Source of the DNA: Uloborus plumipes
Taxonomy: Eukaryota > Arthropoda > Arachnida > Araneae > Uloboridae
Direction: 5' to 3'
DNA length: 64,000 nucleotides
Assembly (NCBI GenBank): GCA_038373865.1
Contig: JAXGGA010004754.1
Span: 1 to 64,000 of the forward strand
Positions 1-14,336 of the stretch are shown here, piece after piece. The translations under genes were made by a program, and so were the position numbers. The notes beneath the pieces were generated by a model that was not told the origin of the DNA, ran no database searches, and was given only the letters and a program-made list of their open reading frames with translations. Position 1 is the first letter of the stretch; each line of letters opens with the position of its first letter.

Positions 1-2310
1 ACTTGTTACCGTCCCGGCTCGCTTTTTTCATTAATGCATATGACTTTCAGGAACCACTTTCTGAATATTTTGCGACAAACTTGTAACTTGCATGAAAAAA
101 ATGTTTTCGCTTTGTAATGCAAAAAAAAAAAAAAAAAAGCCTACAACCATGGTCCACTTGAATCAGCTTCGCTGGCCTGATGTGAACGCGGATTGTAGGT
201 TAGGCACCGCTGATATAAAATATCAACTAAGATTGTGCAATACACCACCAGCTCGTTATTCCGTTCCGTACGTATTTTCGACTTGTATCGTACCAAGTGA
301 GGTCGCTCGCTGGTGTTCTAATTTCACATCAGCTAATAGTTTTGTAATCTTTAAGTGATTAATAAACATGCATCAGCTAGAAAAGGGACAACGAATGCAT
401 CGTAGAAACTTTTTATAGACGACAGAGTTAAATGTGCTTTGTGATTCCATCATTTGCGTCAACAACTGTCTGCGGAAAAAAAGATTTATGAGAAAGTTTC
501 GTGCGGTAGTTAGGCTGTGTTTTGAAGAAATTTATGACAAGGGACTGTGTGAAGAAGCTGAGATCTGGAGGTACAATAATGGGGTACAAAACCAAAAAAA
601 TGTATTGCGCAGCTTGTCATTTAAGGTAAGATATAGGATAATAAGGAAATAGCTGACTTTATATTTGCATGATATACATTTAAAAGACAAATTATTTTTC
701 GAAATACAATTGATTTATGTTTTGCCACGTATAAATAGAAGAAACTGTAGTCAATAGTAAGGGGCATAGCTTTCTTTCTTTGTTTCTTTTTTGTTTTCTT
801 AAACTTCGCAAAATGCTCAGAAGAAAGTATTAGGCTAGTAATAGGGGTATTAAGTACATGCATGCAAACATATGTGCATGTTAAGTTATCCTTGCATGTT
901 CGTTTATCGACTTTAACTTAAAACTAATTTTAAAACACCAATTTTATTCATACCCCCCCCCCTCAAGGTCCTTTTTTTTTTTTTTTGAAGAGAGAAAGAC
1001 ATTAACAATTTGATCTGAAATGGACTTGTGCACAAAATAGTTTGTTTTAGATTAATATCAACGACTTTGATTAAATTTTACCAAATAAAGACTTTATTTA
1101 TTTTTTCAAATTTTAATTCAAGATATTATGTTTAAAAGTATGCTAGTCTTTTACTTTGAAAGTATCATTTTTAACAGTAATTATTTTTTTCTCTTTTAGA
1201 AACTGGGCGAATATATCTTACTGCCTAGAACAATTTAAGTTTTGATTGTTGTGTTTCACTGTTATTTTATATTTCCATTTTCTTGTATTAAAATAATATA
1301 CGTAAAGTCGGCACAGCAGTAATGCACTTTTAGAAGTGTATATTTTGCTGCATTAATTAATGTGAATAAACTAACCATTAGTAATATTTTAGGCTGATGT
1401 GTATGATGAATAAAAATTTCCATCCAGAGCCTACTTTCCAGTATACTAACAACGGTTTTCGCACGCCCGCGCGCTTGCATCAGATAAATATTTTTTGAAT
1501 TTACTATTGTTGCAATTACTGTGAATTAACGTTTTTTATTAACACTTATTAAAAAAGAACAATGTATGTCTTAGTATACATACATGTTGTATTATATGCA
1601 TCAAATTTAGTTTCTTAGATAATTTGGTGTTGTTAAGCACATTTAAACCATTCATAAGTTAACCAGTAGGGACTATTTAAATAAAGTGGTTTGTCTTTAA
1701 TTTATTCGTGTAATTTTAGGAAGAGGGAATCGAATAACAAAAATACTGGAAATGTTTTTCCAACTGCTAATTTTGTGAAAGTAAAAGTGAATAAATGTAC
1801 AAAAATAAAGTAGATGCCTCTTTATTTTATGCAACACAAGTGAAAAAACTATAGAAGTTCTTCCGACAAAAAACAAAAAAAAAAAAAAAAAAAACTCGTT
1901 TAAAAAACAAAATAGGAAACAATCCCAGGTAGCACAAATAACCTTTAAACGTTTTATAAACTTTTTAAGCGGTTGTATCAACGTTAATAACCATTTTAGA
2001 ACCTTTAAAACACGAAGTGTGCTATTTGAGATTGTAATAATAAATAAACATTTACGGCAATAATAATTTTATTTTTACTTTTACAAAGCCTCTGTGCTGC
2101 AAGATGAATTAAAATTAGTGTTATGTGTTGGGCAGTTAGTTATTGATTGGTAAAGTTGATTTGACATTAGTGTCAATATGGAATGCACTAAAAATATCGG
2201 AGATGTATACATAAATATACAGCAAGATTAACATAAGATAAAAATACAAAGATTAAGCATGGTATAGGCTAAAAAGATAGCGTACAATGAGTTGGCGTAA
2301 CATGCAATGC
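1..2310. other. AT-rich DNA without a supported gene
   Basis: I see no feature with family-level support here. There are short A, T and C homopolymer runs (for example 121-138, 951-962, 1871-1893). The frame at 434-652 ends in a good-looking splice donor context (AAG|GTAAGAT at about 622-631), but the peptide resembles nothing I know and has no matching acceptor I trust. A small imperfect hairpin sequence lies near 1925-2030 (GTAGCACAAATA against GTGCTATTTGAG), possibly a short MITE remnant. Confidence 0.5.
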
Positions 2311-2314
2311 TTAA

Positions 2315-3202
2315 GGTAGTAGTCTGGTAACTTATGCCTACTTTCATGACTTCTTTGGAGGGTGGTTTTTTATAGGAAAATAAACATGAATTATCTTGAA
2401 TATTGAGAGTGTTTTTATTTAAATATTGAAAATATATAAAAAAAAATATTTGAAAAAAAAATTAATAGTTTATTACTATTTTTATTGTTACTCGAAGTTG
2501 AAACCTTAAAAAAATGCACGTGGGTGGCTCGGGTGATTTTGGCTCTTGATGTTATCTGAAATCAAATGTTCTTGATTATTCTTAATTTATAGCGAGACAT
2601 GTCATTCTGGTCAGAACTACTGAAGTTCAATTTCAAGGGTAAATAACAAAATGGCGGACTTTGAAAAAAAAAAAAGTCATTTTATTTTAGCAAAGAAAGG
2701 GTTGTAAAATAAAAAGTTAAGGTTGAAAAAAATTCGCTTTAGTACCGACAAGAACTATAAGTGTGTAGAACAGCCTGTTAAAATTTGAAAGCAATCGGTT
2801 CAGTAGAAAAAAAGTTAGGACCCGGGCCGACCAGAAAAACAATGTTTTGAGAAAAACGCGTTTAAAGTTCAACAACAAAATCCCAGGCGCTCTAGGAAAC
2901 TCGTTATAACTCCCGAAATATTTCGAATTTCTGTCTGCAATTTTTACAGTATATTCTCAAGACATTGTACTTCTAAATTAAGCAAAAAAAGTTTTTTTTT
3001 TTCGATTTTTTGAACCCAAGTTATCAGACTACTTACCTTAAAGGTTGGACTCCGAGGCGCTCTAGAAAACTCGTTATAACTCCCGAAATATTTCGAATTT
3101 TTGCCTGAAAATTTCACAGTATATTCTCAAAACATTGTACTTTCAAATCAAGCAAAAAAGAAATGTTTCGATTTTTTGAACCCAAGTTACCAGACTACTT
3201 CC
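2315..3202. mobile_element. TTAA-flanked nonautonomous DNA element with duplicated right end
   Basis: The left end after TTAA (2311-2314) reads GGTAGTAGTCTGGTAACTT. The right end, read inward from TTAA (3203-3206), is GGAAGTAGTCTGGTAACTT. This gives imperfect inverted termini of about 19 bp flanked by the tetranucleotide TTAA, the target duplicated by piggyBac, Kolobok and Sola3 elements. No transposase reading frame is visible, so it is nonautonomous. The last 160 bp before the right end occur twice in tandem with period 170 (about 2884-3042 and 3054-3204), and the inner copy carries its own terminus-like end. Superfamily assignment is open. Confidence 0.6.
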
Positions 3203-3823
3203 TTAAGCTATATATTAGCTCGTTTCAAACTGATGAGCATGCGGATGCTGGTCTTCAAAAACTTCGGATATAGATGAAAAATCAGCAAATAACAGAAATG
3301 AATACTCGAAAGTAAAAAAAAAAAAAACTTATTGCAAAACTACACATTCGTCTTATTATTTTCTGAATGTTTTTCTTTCATATTTACCCTATTATTTATA
3401 GTACACATGTGCTTCTAAATAGTGGATTACATGTAATCATAATAAAGTGATTCTTAGATAAAACACCTGAAGATAATAAACATCGTGAATAATTTTACAG
3501 AAAAATAAAAACATTGTAATAGGGGAAGACCGCCTATATTGGACCCCTAAGAACAGGAGGCCTGTGTCGCTCAATGTGAAGTAAAACAGAAATGCAAAAT
3601 AGGGCATCGTGAGCTAAATTTAATCAGGAACCGCCCTAGGAGCTTATATTTTCTGAAAATATAGAAATTATTTTTAAAAAAATTATGTTATAAAAAGTTG
3701 CAAAAGTCCAATTTAGGAATATATGCGCCTAAATTGAACCATGCGCTTCCTAAATTGGACCGTACGAAGAAATCATAGAATAATTTATATTTGAACTATA
3801 CAGCTTTTTTCCAGGGTTTGCAA

Positions 3824-6547
3824 TTATATTTCTTTTGCTTCAGCCTCACTTAAGCGGTGTTGATAAACTCGCCGATGGCATTTCATACACTTAATCATGT
3901 TTTGCGCTTCATCTCTATGACAAATATTGCAATAACAATTATTTTGTGCTGTTTCTTGCTTCTTCTTGTGTGACTTTTTCTACTCTATGCCTCTTTTATA
4001 CGACGTTAGAATGATTGCTGAGATAGCCTTCCTTTTTGTTCCTTAAATTATTTAGGCAAAGGTGATATGTGAGCCGGCTTTAAAAAATCATAATTAGAGT
4101 TGACAATCATGTTTTGATGAGAACTATCCGCCGATTCTGCATAACATGTACTAATTTAAGTCGTAGCTAGTTCTTGTACATGGTGTACAACTTACACCGA
4201 ACATGTAACCTGTTCAGTGTTCCCTTTGAGTAGTTTTATCTGAACTACTTGCCCCTAATTCTGTTGCAGCCAAACCGATGTCATTAAGCACATGTCAATT
4301 AACAGGCTAAACTCCTGTTCTTTAGAATCAACTCACAGCTTTTGCCATGGCCTCGATTGCGGTTTGCCCATAAGAGTTACCAAACAGTTCTCCTGTGCGA
4401 TATTAGATAATGGATCTCATTAGATGTTCTCGCATCCATGTATCACATGCTCAATTAAAATATGTAGACAGAGACTGAATAAAGACCACATCTACGTGTA
4501 TGATGTGCTTAAAGAGAAATTATTATTATATCGTTTTCGTTAGTCAAGTTTATTGCATCAATGTTATTTATGTAAGTGCTGTGCATATCCATTGATAGAA
4601 AGATTCTTTTTACATTGCTTGGATTAACAGTTTTGATGAAATGTTGTACCAATTGTGTGAATTATCGTTTGTGATCCAACCTTTTTTTTTTGAACAAGCA
4701 TATTGCTCACCAGGGAAGCTTTTACGATAAGTTCATACATGCAGGGACGGACTGGGATGAAAATTCAGCCCTGGCATACTTTTTCAGATGCAGCCCCGGT
4801 GGGGGGGGGGGGAGTGTCTGCCGGTTAACTTAAATCATGAACTTCTCCAAATTATTATACCCAAACAATTTTGAAATTTATTTACTGAGACCACACTGAG
4901 GGCAGTAACAGAATGCAATTTAATATAAGTTTAATCGCGAGTGTATTTATTACTCAGATCGAATTTTGTAGTTTTAAAAATGTATTTTAAAACTTATCTT
5001 CGAAAATGTTGGGGGGGGAAATGAAATTCGAGGGGGGTACTCAACCTTCTGTTTTCCAAATCGAAATTTGTAAAGGGCATCTGTTATACATCAATTAATA
5101 GTATAGAAAAGGGGGTCCAGGCGGTCCTCCCACGGGAATTTTTTTCAAATTGTAGCTCGAAAAATGCAGTTTTAGACGATCTTTGGTAAAATTCAGGAGA
5201 CGAGGATTCAAGGAAAATTTTCGAATTAATCTTCTTAAAAATGCAATTTAGACAATCTTTGGTAATCTAAACGAGGTTCCATGGAGAGATCTTTTTCGAA
5301 ATTGAAATCTTAAAAACGAAAATCTAATCATCTCCAATTGTGATAGGGAGAATGGGATCGGAGACACTCTCTCGAAAAATTCGTTTTCGAAATTTTAGCT
5401 CTAAACAAGCAGTTTTGAAAGACCCTTGATGATATAGGGACAAAGAGATGTGGGGGATAAAACCGAAAAATATTTTGAAATTAATAAATAAATAAAAAAA
5501 ACCGCAATTGTATTGTAGGTTATCTTTTGGTACGTTTAGAGGATCGGCAATTTTTCAAATTGATAGCTCCAAAAATTTAATCTTAGTATTCAGTATAAAA
5601 TTTTAAACCCTGCTGACTGTATTTTAACTTCTTATCTATTTAAAGCGTATTCCAGAGGCCTACGTTTTTGTCCCCATTTTGAAGGGATTTTTATAACAAT
5701 ATTTTTATTAAAAAAATTAAAAATGTAAATATGTCGTCAAGTGTTTACCCCAAGAAGTGCGTCTGAACGATGAAGGATTGTCTTCCCTGACGAACGTCTT
5801 GTATTACATTCCGGGGTTATCAGGTGTTAAGAGATGGCACAAGACTTCGTATCCGTTTTGCTATAACTAGGCACAAAAGAGAACCACGCACATGATGGCT
5901 ACGAACCCTTCTAATGATAAGCATCTGACAGACAATTGACCTAAACTGTTGGTCATTCAGAAGTACATCTACAGTAGATTGTTGATATACTCGCGTTAAA
6001 GTTCATCAGCTCGTTTTTTTTTTTTTTTTGCTTTGGCGGCCCTTTCTTCAAACATTAGAAATAGATGGCCCGCTCCCTTTCTGCAGTCGAACTCTAGAAA
6101 TTTTGCTCCTGCCGTCTCGGCGGCCTTGTAATTGGTAGTTTTACGGAAAATACTTTTTTTTTTTTTGATAAAAAAAAGTCTGGTTTATATGGGCCGGCCC
6201 TTTTTGGCCCAGGAAAGGACCGGCCCTTCTGGCATTTTCCCAAATTCCCACATAGCCAGTCCGCCTCTGCATACATGGAACGTAATCTTTTGAAAATAAG
6301 CATGGGGAGCTTGCAATTCTGTTGCACTCATGTAGCAAATAACCAATGTGTTTCTACCACGTTCACCACTCATTACTGCTCCAACCTGGTGTTTATCTCT
6401 ATACGTCAATATATTTTGGGGCTTTTGGACAATGAAAAAACCGGCTTCATCTACATTGAACATTTTAGTAGCATATAAATTGTTTCCTTTTAAAATCGTT
6501 TTGAAATTATCGAAGAATTTCATAATTTTCTCTCGGTAAACCAGCAT
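3824..6547 (-). pseudogene. Pogo/Tigger-family transposase pseudogene (interrupted)
   Basis: This is a relic of a cut-and-paste transposase of the DDE_1/pogo family. The upstream part on the minus strand (6547 down to 6278) is open and carries FNVDEAGFFIVQKPQ, the region of the first catalytic Asp, followed by QVGAVMSGERGRNT, both typical of Tigger/pogo proteins. Coding similarity resumes below 4734 after the nested hAT element: a second Asp region (FLSMDMHS), a stretch like the SLPPHTTHRLQP block, and finally a Cys-rich tail (CNICHRDEAQ...CMKCH) ending at a TAA at 3824. Several stops and frameshifts break the frame. The N-terminal HTH/CENP-B-like region is not recognisable, so the copy is dead. 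The C-terminal Cys motif resembles the zinc-finger tail seen in some arthropod pogo proteins. Confidence 0.7.
4742..6269. mobile_element. hAT-type nonautonomous element inserted in the pogo transposase
   Basis: The insertion is bounded by an exact 8-bp target duplication, CATACATG (4734-4741 and 6270-6277). The ends are CAGGGACGGACTGG and, read inward from the right, CAGAGGCGGACTGG. The CAGNG terminus plus 8-bp duplication is the hAT signature. It lies inside the pogo coding sequence, so it is younger than that element. There is no transposase frame. The interior (about 5075-5600) contains degenerate repeats built around AAATTNTAGCTCNAAAAATGCAG and GACGATCTTTGGTA, about 85-120 bp apart. G and C runs occur at both flanks. 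Confidence 0.85.
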
Positions 6548-7222
6548 ACATTTTATTTAAGTTAATAAATATGTTTCACAACCTGAAACTGCAGCTTAAT
6601 GGATGAAGAGAAAAAAAAAACATGCATTTTAAGAAGTTGCAGCTTCTACTTGATAAAAGTGTGCTTGATAAAAAAGTTTAAATGAATATCGTGAATAGGT
6701 GTTAAAGTATGCTTAAAATAATTTTAACTACGCTATTAAATAAGACGAGTCACTTATTTTATGTTACGATTAATAAAAAGTCTTATTTAAAATCATATTC
6801 TTAAATTGGACCACCGGTCCAATATAGGAAATTTTTTTCGGTCCAATAAAGGAAAACACGCCATTTTTTATTCTTCAGCTTATTGCTCTGTCAAAAATTA
6901 TCACAATCGGGCATATAAATACATCAATGTAATCCTTATTAAACACAGTTTATAATACTGTAACAGCATTTTACCGCAATTCACAAGTTTTTGAGTTATC
7001 CTTCTAGAAACAAGTCCACAAAATAAGATTTCGCACGTTTTCAACACAAATCAAGCCGTAACTCACGCTAAACAGTTCGAAGACTGGTGAAACTTCATAC
7101 ACATTGATTTTATTCCTAAAACTTCATATTTTTACTGTTAAAATGTAGCACAGATATTTGTACTAGATTTTAAGCCCGAGGTTCAATTTAAGCAGTGGTC
7201 CAATATAGGCGGTCTTCCCCTA

Positions 7223-9595
7223 TTGTTTCTGTAACAATAGCTGTCCCTGAAAAAAAAAGAGCGAAAAATCATACCATTTTTTCTCAGGTTTAAAAGCAAC
7301 TTGCACCGAAATTCAAAATTACATTTTTTTAAATAAAACAGTTACATTCAACTCTATAATAAAAATGTATGTAGATACTGTCATGCTCTAAAAGTAATTT
7401 AAAAGATATTTTTGATGCAATTCGAAACTTTAAACTGCCATAAAATGTATTTATCTGACACCATTGGGATTGCTTGACTTTCTTAAACAGTTTGTAATCT
7501 AAAAAAAAAACAGTATTTTACACTTCTATGGTATTACTGGTATTCCTTTGGGTAATTCCACGAATGTTACGTTATCAATAAAATTATGTACTTTTAGACA
7601 CTAGAAAGAATACATTTGAACTCTGATGTTATTCGCTTTTAAAATTGCATTTGCAGTAGTACTTCTAGCAGAATATATTTCATCGTAATTGCGTTAGAAA
7701 CAAAACAGTTTGATCCTAGATTATGCACAAACAGCAATATTCTAATGCATGTATTTTTTTTGCTCTTTCTTCATCTTTTTTTTTTCTTTTTCTTTTTTTA
7801 ATGTATATATATATTCCCCTGTTACGTTTATATGTTCTTTATTTTTTATTAGTTTAATACTTTAAATATATTTTTTTGACAACTAGCATCATTGTTTGAC
7901 ACCATAGATTGCAGTCTGTTAAATTTGGAAAATTAAAAAACTACATTAAAAAAAGAAAGCATTTCGCAGCAGTAGGTTAAATCTGACTCCCCCCCCTCCC
8001 TCCAAAATCAACTAAACGAATGATGTGAAGTATTCACAGCAAAATATTGCTACGTCTACTGATCACGACTATTTTTGCAAATTAGTCAATAGAAGAGATA
8101 TAATAAATTAGAAAAAAACAATAAAACCAAAATTTTGCTGAAAACCGCATTGTTAAGAAGAGTGATAATGCGTAAAACATTTTTTTTATGTTTTCCTTTA
8201 TCTGTTTTTTTTACAGACAAAGGGGAAAAAACAATTGCCGGAAAAAAAAAACAATGAGCAATAACTAAACAACAAACGAAATTTGTTTGTTCCATCATTG
8301 AATGGGTCAAAGGTGTTAACAAATGGGAAATTTATTTAAAGTAAATAATTTATTGTAAAGTAAGCAACATACCTACAAAATTATTATTTATGTTCATATG
8401 ACTAATTTCTGACATAAATAAATGAAAAAATCATTGTTTTAATCATTTAATGATGGAAACAAAACAAGAATTATATGCTAAACTTGTTAAATTAAATATG
8501 CCAGCACAAATTTTATGTTCGCGGATGAAAATTCTCCATTTGTCTTCAAATATCTTCAATAAATAACTAAAATACTTTATTTTACGGTAGAGGTGAAATA
8601 TATACGGACTTGAAATACTACCACTTTCCAAGAATAAGTCGAAAAACCCTTTTGTGAAAATTTGAAAAGGAAAGTTTTAGTAGTAAGTCTGTACGAAAAG
8701 GTAAAAACAGGTTTTGTTTTAAAAATCACAGAAATTGTGCCATTCCAAGATTCATATTTTTTGTGCAATACATTTTTAGAAATATCTTCTGAAATAAATA
8801 TTAAGTTTATTCAGAATTTTCATTAGCAAAATTAACGTTACTCTCTCGTGCCACAATCAATTTCATTTTTGCAAAGATGTAAGCGTAATAGATGAATAAT
8901 TAAGATCTAGGTGCATTGTAAATGAAAAAGTTTTAAGTCTCATTTCTTATCGAATTTACCATTAATGAATGTACATTGACATTAAGTTTATTACAGTCAG
9001 TTAAGCTTCAATGCGTGTTACTGTGTCAACTTCATATAGAATCAGGATAAATTATCACGCTCCACATCTTAAGCGTTTAATTTAGTAAACTGATTTAAAA
9101 AGATCAGGCAAAAATGCAAATTTTCAAAAGCTAAATTTTCAGTTTGCTCTCGGTTATGTAACATGGTATAAGATATAACGACAAAAAACGTGCCTTATTA
9201 AAAGAACCAACAATTTGTGAAACCATTTAAAGAACATACTAATGATAAATTGATTTACCTGATAAGCAAACAAAAGTTTTTACTGCAAGCTCAGTAATTT
9301 ATTTCCTAACGAAGAAGAATGTTTATTTTCGGAAGAGTTTTTATTTCAGAAAAGTAAAACTTCCCCGAGAACGAAGTTCCAATTCCGCATGAGTTGCACC
9401 ACTAGTTTCAAACCAAAAACTAGGTACGGTTTAGAGGGTTATATCAATGGATCCGGATTCTCTTTTTTTCTCCTTTCTCTAAATTGCATTTAGACATTGA
9501 ACTAAAAGGAAAAGGTTTGTTTAAGCAATAAGTATTGGTTAAACTAATCCTTTGCTTCGCTAACTTCCACCTTCATTTTTAATTCTACATCGCAA
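7223..9595. other. AT-rich DNA, nothing recognised
   Basis: I find no coding region, terminal repeats or RNA gene that I can support. There are T-rich stretches (7755-7800) and a C-rich tract (7988-8000). The longest frames are short, AT-biased and lack domain-like composition. Confidence 0.5.
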
Positions 9596-9599
9596 AAAA

Positions 9600-9962
9600 C
9601 GAACTGTTGTTTTTACAGTATACTACTGACAGCCCAGGTTCAAATTTAAAACGGCACAGTAATAAACTGCAAAACTAGTAATTTTACAGTTTTTTACTGT
9701 AAAGTTAGCAATTTAAATCTGTTGCCTTAAAATCTAGCTATATTATACTGTAAAAACAACAGTATAATACTGGCAGCAGAGGTTCCCGTTTAAAACTGTA
9801 AAATGCACGGTAATAAACTAAAGTTAGCAATTTTACAGTTTATGACTACAAAATTAGCAATTCTACTGTTTAGTACAGTAAAATTGCCAATTTTGACAGT
9901 TTATTGCTATAAAATTAGCTGTATTATACTGTAAAAATAACATCATTTTTTACAGTTAACAA
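9600..9962. repeat. ACTG-type MITE, two tandem units
   Basis: Two successive units of about 175-185 bp consist of alternating TTTTACAGT and ACTGTAAAA words with GGTTCNNNTTTAAAAC between them. The outer ends, AACTGTTGTTTTTACAGTAT and its inverted counterpart ACTGTAAAAACAACAGTAT, make each unit an inverted-repeat element. The same family occurs at about 40766-40890, 41868-42478, 44049-44215, 48285-48420, 62772-62985 and 63838-63915, so this is a dispersed MITE-like family. Intact copies begin TACACTGCAAAA, compatible with a TA target. Confidence 0.7.
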
Positions 9963-11373
<1,411 letters not shown>

Positions 11374-11672
11374 AATTTAAGTATGAAGTTTTAACCATTA
11401 ATTCATACATATGAAGGAAGGTAATGCACGACAGATAATGATTTCAATTATATTAAAGCAAGGGATAGACATGACCCCTCTTGGTCAAATAATTTATAGA
11501 TAGTTTCTTTAGTAAATTTATTAATTAAGATTGGTTTTAATACAGCTTATTGTATAATCGCAAATTCACCACTTTCAAAATATACGCTAATGAGCCGAAT
11601 GTGTCTTTTATTAAGATATTTAGTTAGTTGTTAATAAAAAAAAACTAAACAATTTTAAAGTACTATAGCATA

Positions 11673-11800
11673 CTAGGTGACCCGTGCGGAATTCCGCAAA
11701 AAAAAAAAAAAACCTCTAAACTTAAAATTTAATACGACAATTTTTATTGGCTTCATTTGCACAACATCGCCATCTACTGCCGTCGTTCTGACAACTTTTC
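11673..11800 (-). mobile_element. Helitron-like 3' terminus (minus strand); full extent unknown
   Basis: Read on the minus strand the sequence ends CGGGTCACCTAG followed by T, matching the CTAG|T terminus of Helitrons. Eight bases upstream of CTAG lies the 14-bp palindrome TGCGGAATTCCGCA, in the place where Helitrons carry their 3' hairpin. I find no matching TC-start on the other side, so the body (perhaps continuing to about 12370) is uncertain. The short frame at 11677-11859 is not considered a gene. Confidence 0.5.
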
Positions 11801-14336
11801 AAAGAGATCAAAGACACGTTCACTTTTACAACTACTACAAAAGTGATACCCTATATTAAAATCAAATACCCAAGGCTACTACTAAACTAAATACTAACGT
11901 TATCGCAAAACTACCATAGTATTTTGAAACAATAAAAGTTACAATTAAGGTTTACCGAGCTAAGCCTTGGCTTGAAATGTCGCATTTAAAATTGATTTGA
12001 ACAACAATGTAACGATTTTGACAGTTGAGCAAAAAATTTAACTTTTTCAAACTTCAATCGGTTATAAGTCGCTTAAATATGGATTTTCGAGATTCTCGTT
12101 ATGCGGCTCTAGCGGAGAAACGTTCTAAAGAACGCATTTTTTTTAATCTTTCGAATGAAATCAAAATGGAGACGATACGACAATTATTTCGCTAGATAGA
12201 GTCAATTTTGTGCCCAAAAATTGAAGTTCGAATAAAAAACGAACCGACACTTTTTAGAGGGTGGGTCTAATTTTCGTCAATAGCCCGCGGGATAAGCTTC
12301 AAAATCATAAATTTTCTTGCAATTCGATAAAGAAATGAGCGAGTTTCGACCGGGTATAGGATTCGGCTTAGAGAAATAATATATGGAGATTTTGAACCGT
12401 TTTAATTAAATTTGGTTGTCAAAAAAGAATCATAAAGTTAACTTTCTTTAGTGCAGGAAATCGTAATAAATACTGTACATAGTTCTTCTGAAATTGTAAT
12501 TTTCTTTTTTTTTCTTGTTGTGTTGGAAGCTTTGTTTTGGAGATATATGTTTGCAAATCATACATAAATCGAAATTTTAATAATGCTAATTTTAAAATTA
12601 TCTTTTAAATTTAAAATAACCGAGCGTTTCTGCAGATGAACGGCATTTAGTCTCAAAAACACAACAAAGAAGGAACGTGAAAGCTGTTTTAAAAACTTTT
12701 CTTTCGTAATGAAATCATTACCCCCCCCCCCCGTTAATAATACACATTTTAAACGATTAAAATTCTCCCGATAGTCTGCATCAAATAAATCTACAAAATT
12801 TACTAAAAATATTTTACATTAAAAGTTCTAAACAACCAAATGATACCGAAAAAAAGGCATAATTTCTTTTGACACCATTATTTTGTATTTTTGCAAATAT
12901 ATTTTATCAACCAATTTTTTCAAAGAAAGCCCAATGCAGTTTTTATTTAATCTCTCCATAAATTAAGTCTTGCAAAAATATAACTGAAGTGAATGGAAGC
13001 GTTGGAACTAAATTTAATGAACCTAATTGGGAACAGCCTTTGCGTATAGTATCAGCATTCGTTATTCCGGCAATTATTAAAATAAAATCCTAAAAAATTA
13101 ATAAATCCAATCATTTATTTAATAATTCTGATTATAACTTGAGAAGACCCTCTTTCTTGAGCAGACCCTCTTTCTTCCCTTCAAATGATTGTGACTAAAC
13201 TAGTATATAATTTAGTGTTGCATTAGTTTTACATAAAAAATTATTTAGTAAAAAACCTAAAACATTTCATTAACCGTTATTTTAACTAACATCTGCAGGA
13301 AAAGTCAAAATATGTGTAAAACTTCGATAAAACTTTTCAAGGGAACATTCATACAAAACATAAAATAATATGCTCAACTGTAGATAAGTATAGAACGAGT
13401 TGATCAATTCGGGCGGAAACAAATGGATATCGGAAAACTTGTTCTGAAAGTTCATTTTCAATGCATTTTTCTTCAAGAGCCATTTAACCAGATATTAATC
13501 TATATGCTTAGCAGGGGTGCTTCATCTGTTATTGCACAGGGCCGTATTGGTTTCTGGGTCGTAGCAAGGCAGGTTGAAGTTTGTTCTTTGTACGAGTAAC
13601 GCTCAATACATTCACGTGATCACACGTATCTTAATCAATAAAGAATCTCTTTTGAACCTTTAAACCCACGACCATTTCCAAGGAAATAAATGAATTCATA
13701 CAAACATAATAGTTAACTATATTATAGCAGTGTTAATGATATCATCGTTCATGACAACTAATTCAACATTTGCAGTTGATTTAAAAGCTTTTATTGAGTT
13801 TTGTGATAGAATTAACCTTTATTTTACAGTCTGAACTGTAATGTTCTTATAAATATAGCACTTTTTCTACTATATTATTACATTTCCAAAACAATATTTT
13901 GTTTTGCTTCATTTACGTGTAATAAAAGGAATCACATATTTACCAAAAAGAAAGCGCCATATACGACTTAATTTGTTTTTAAACGCATGTTTTTAACGTA
14001 CTTTTTTATTTTAAATGCTCTCTCTCTCTCTCTCTCTGTCTCGATTACAATATCGCCTTTATTTACTTCATTCTCATCCCCTTTATCTTCGTCAGTCTGA
14101 TGGTAACATAGCACCCTCAACAACGCTCTCATCTGAATCTAAATTATAAAATAGTTCTAATGCTTCCTCTAACTTTAGAAACATTTGTACTAACATAACA
14201 GAGAGAGAGAGAGAAAGAGAGAATTGAAAGATAAACTCCATCAGAACTATTTCATCAGTTTTATTCCAGCGAAGTGTACAATCTCATTGTAAAAGAAACT
14301 GGCTGGACAGTAGGCCATTAAGATTCAAGAAAAAAA
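11801..14336. other. Unassigned AT-rich DNA, probably repeat-derived at its left end
   Basis: The part from about 12040 to 12370 has a higher GC content and an ordered look typical of repeat 3' regions, but I cannot assign it. A C10-12 run lies at 12721. (CT)n at about 14018-14041 and (GA)n at 14201-14222 face each other as an inverted pair of microsatellites. No gene is supported. Confidence 0.4.

Larger units (their letters stand above)
3522..7220 (-). mobile_element. Pogo/Tigger-like DNA transposon, degenerate, split by a hAT element
   Basis: Both ends start GGGGAAGACCGCCTATAT and agree for 24 bp as perfect terminal inverted repeats, flanked by TA (3520-3521, 7221-7222), the Tc1/mariner/pogo target. 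Without the inserted hAT element and its duplication the element is about 2.16 kb, a normal pogo size. The interior holds a decayed DDE transposase on the minus strand. Inside both ends there are repeated subterminal motifs of the type CCTAAATTGGACC (3706-3765, 6806-6855), likely transposase-binding repeats. A partial relative lies at 45768-47590. Confidence 0.8.

Noticed and set aside
434..652. 72-codon frame with a good donor site at its end
   Set aside because: No matching acceptor, no family resemblance; a GTAAG by chance in AT-rich DNA is not rare.
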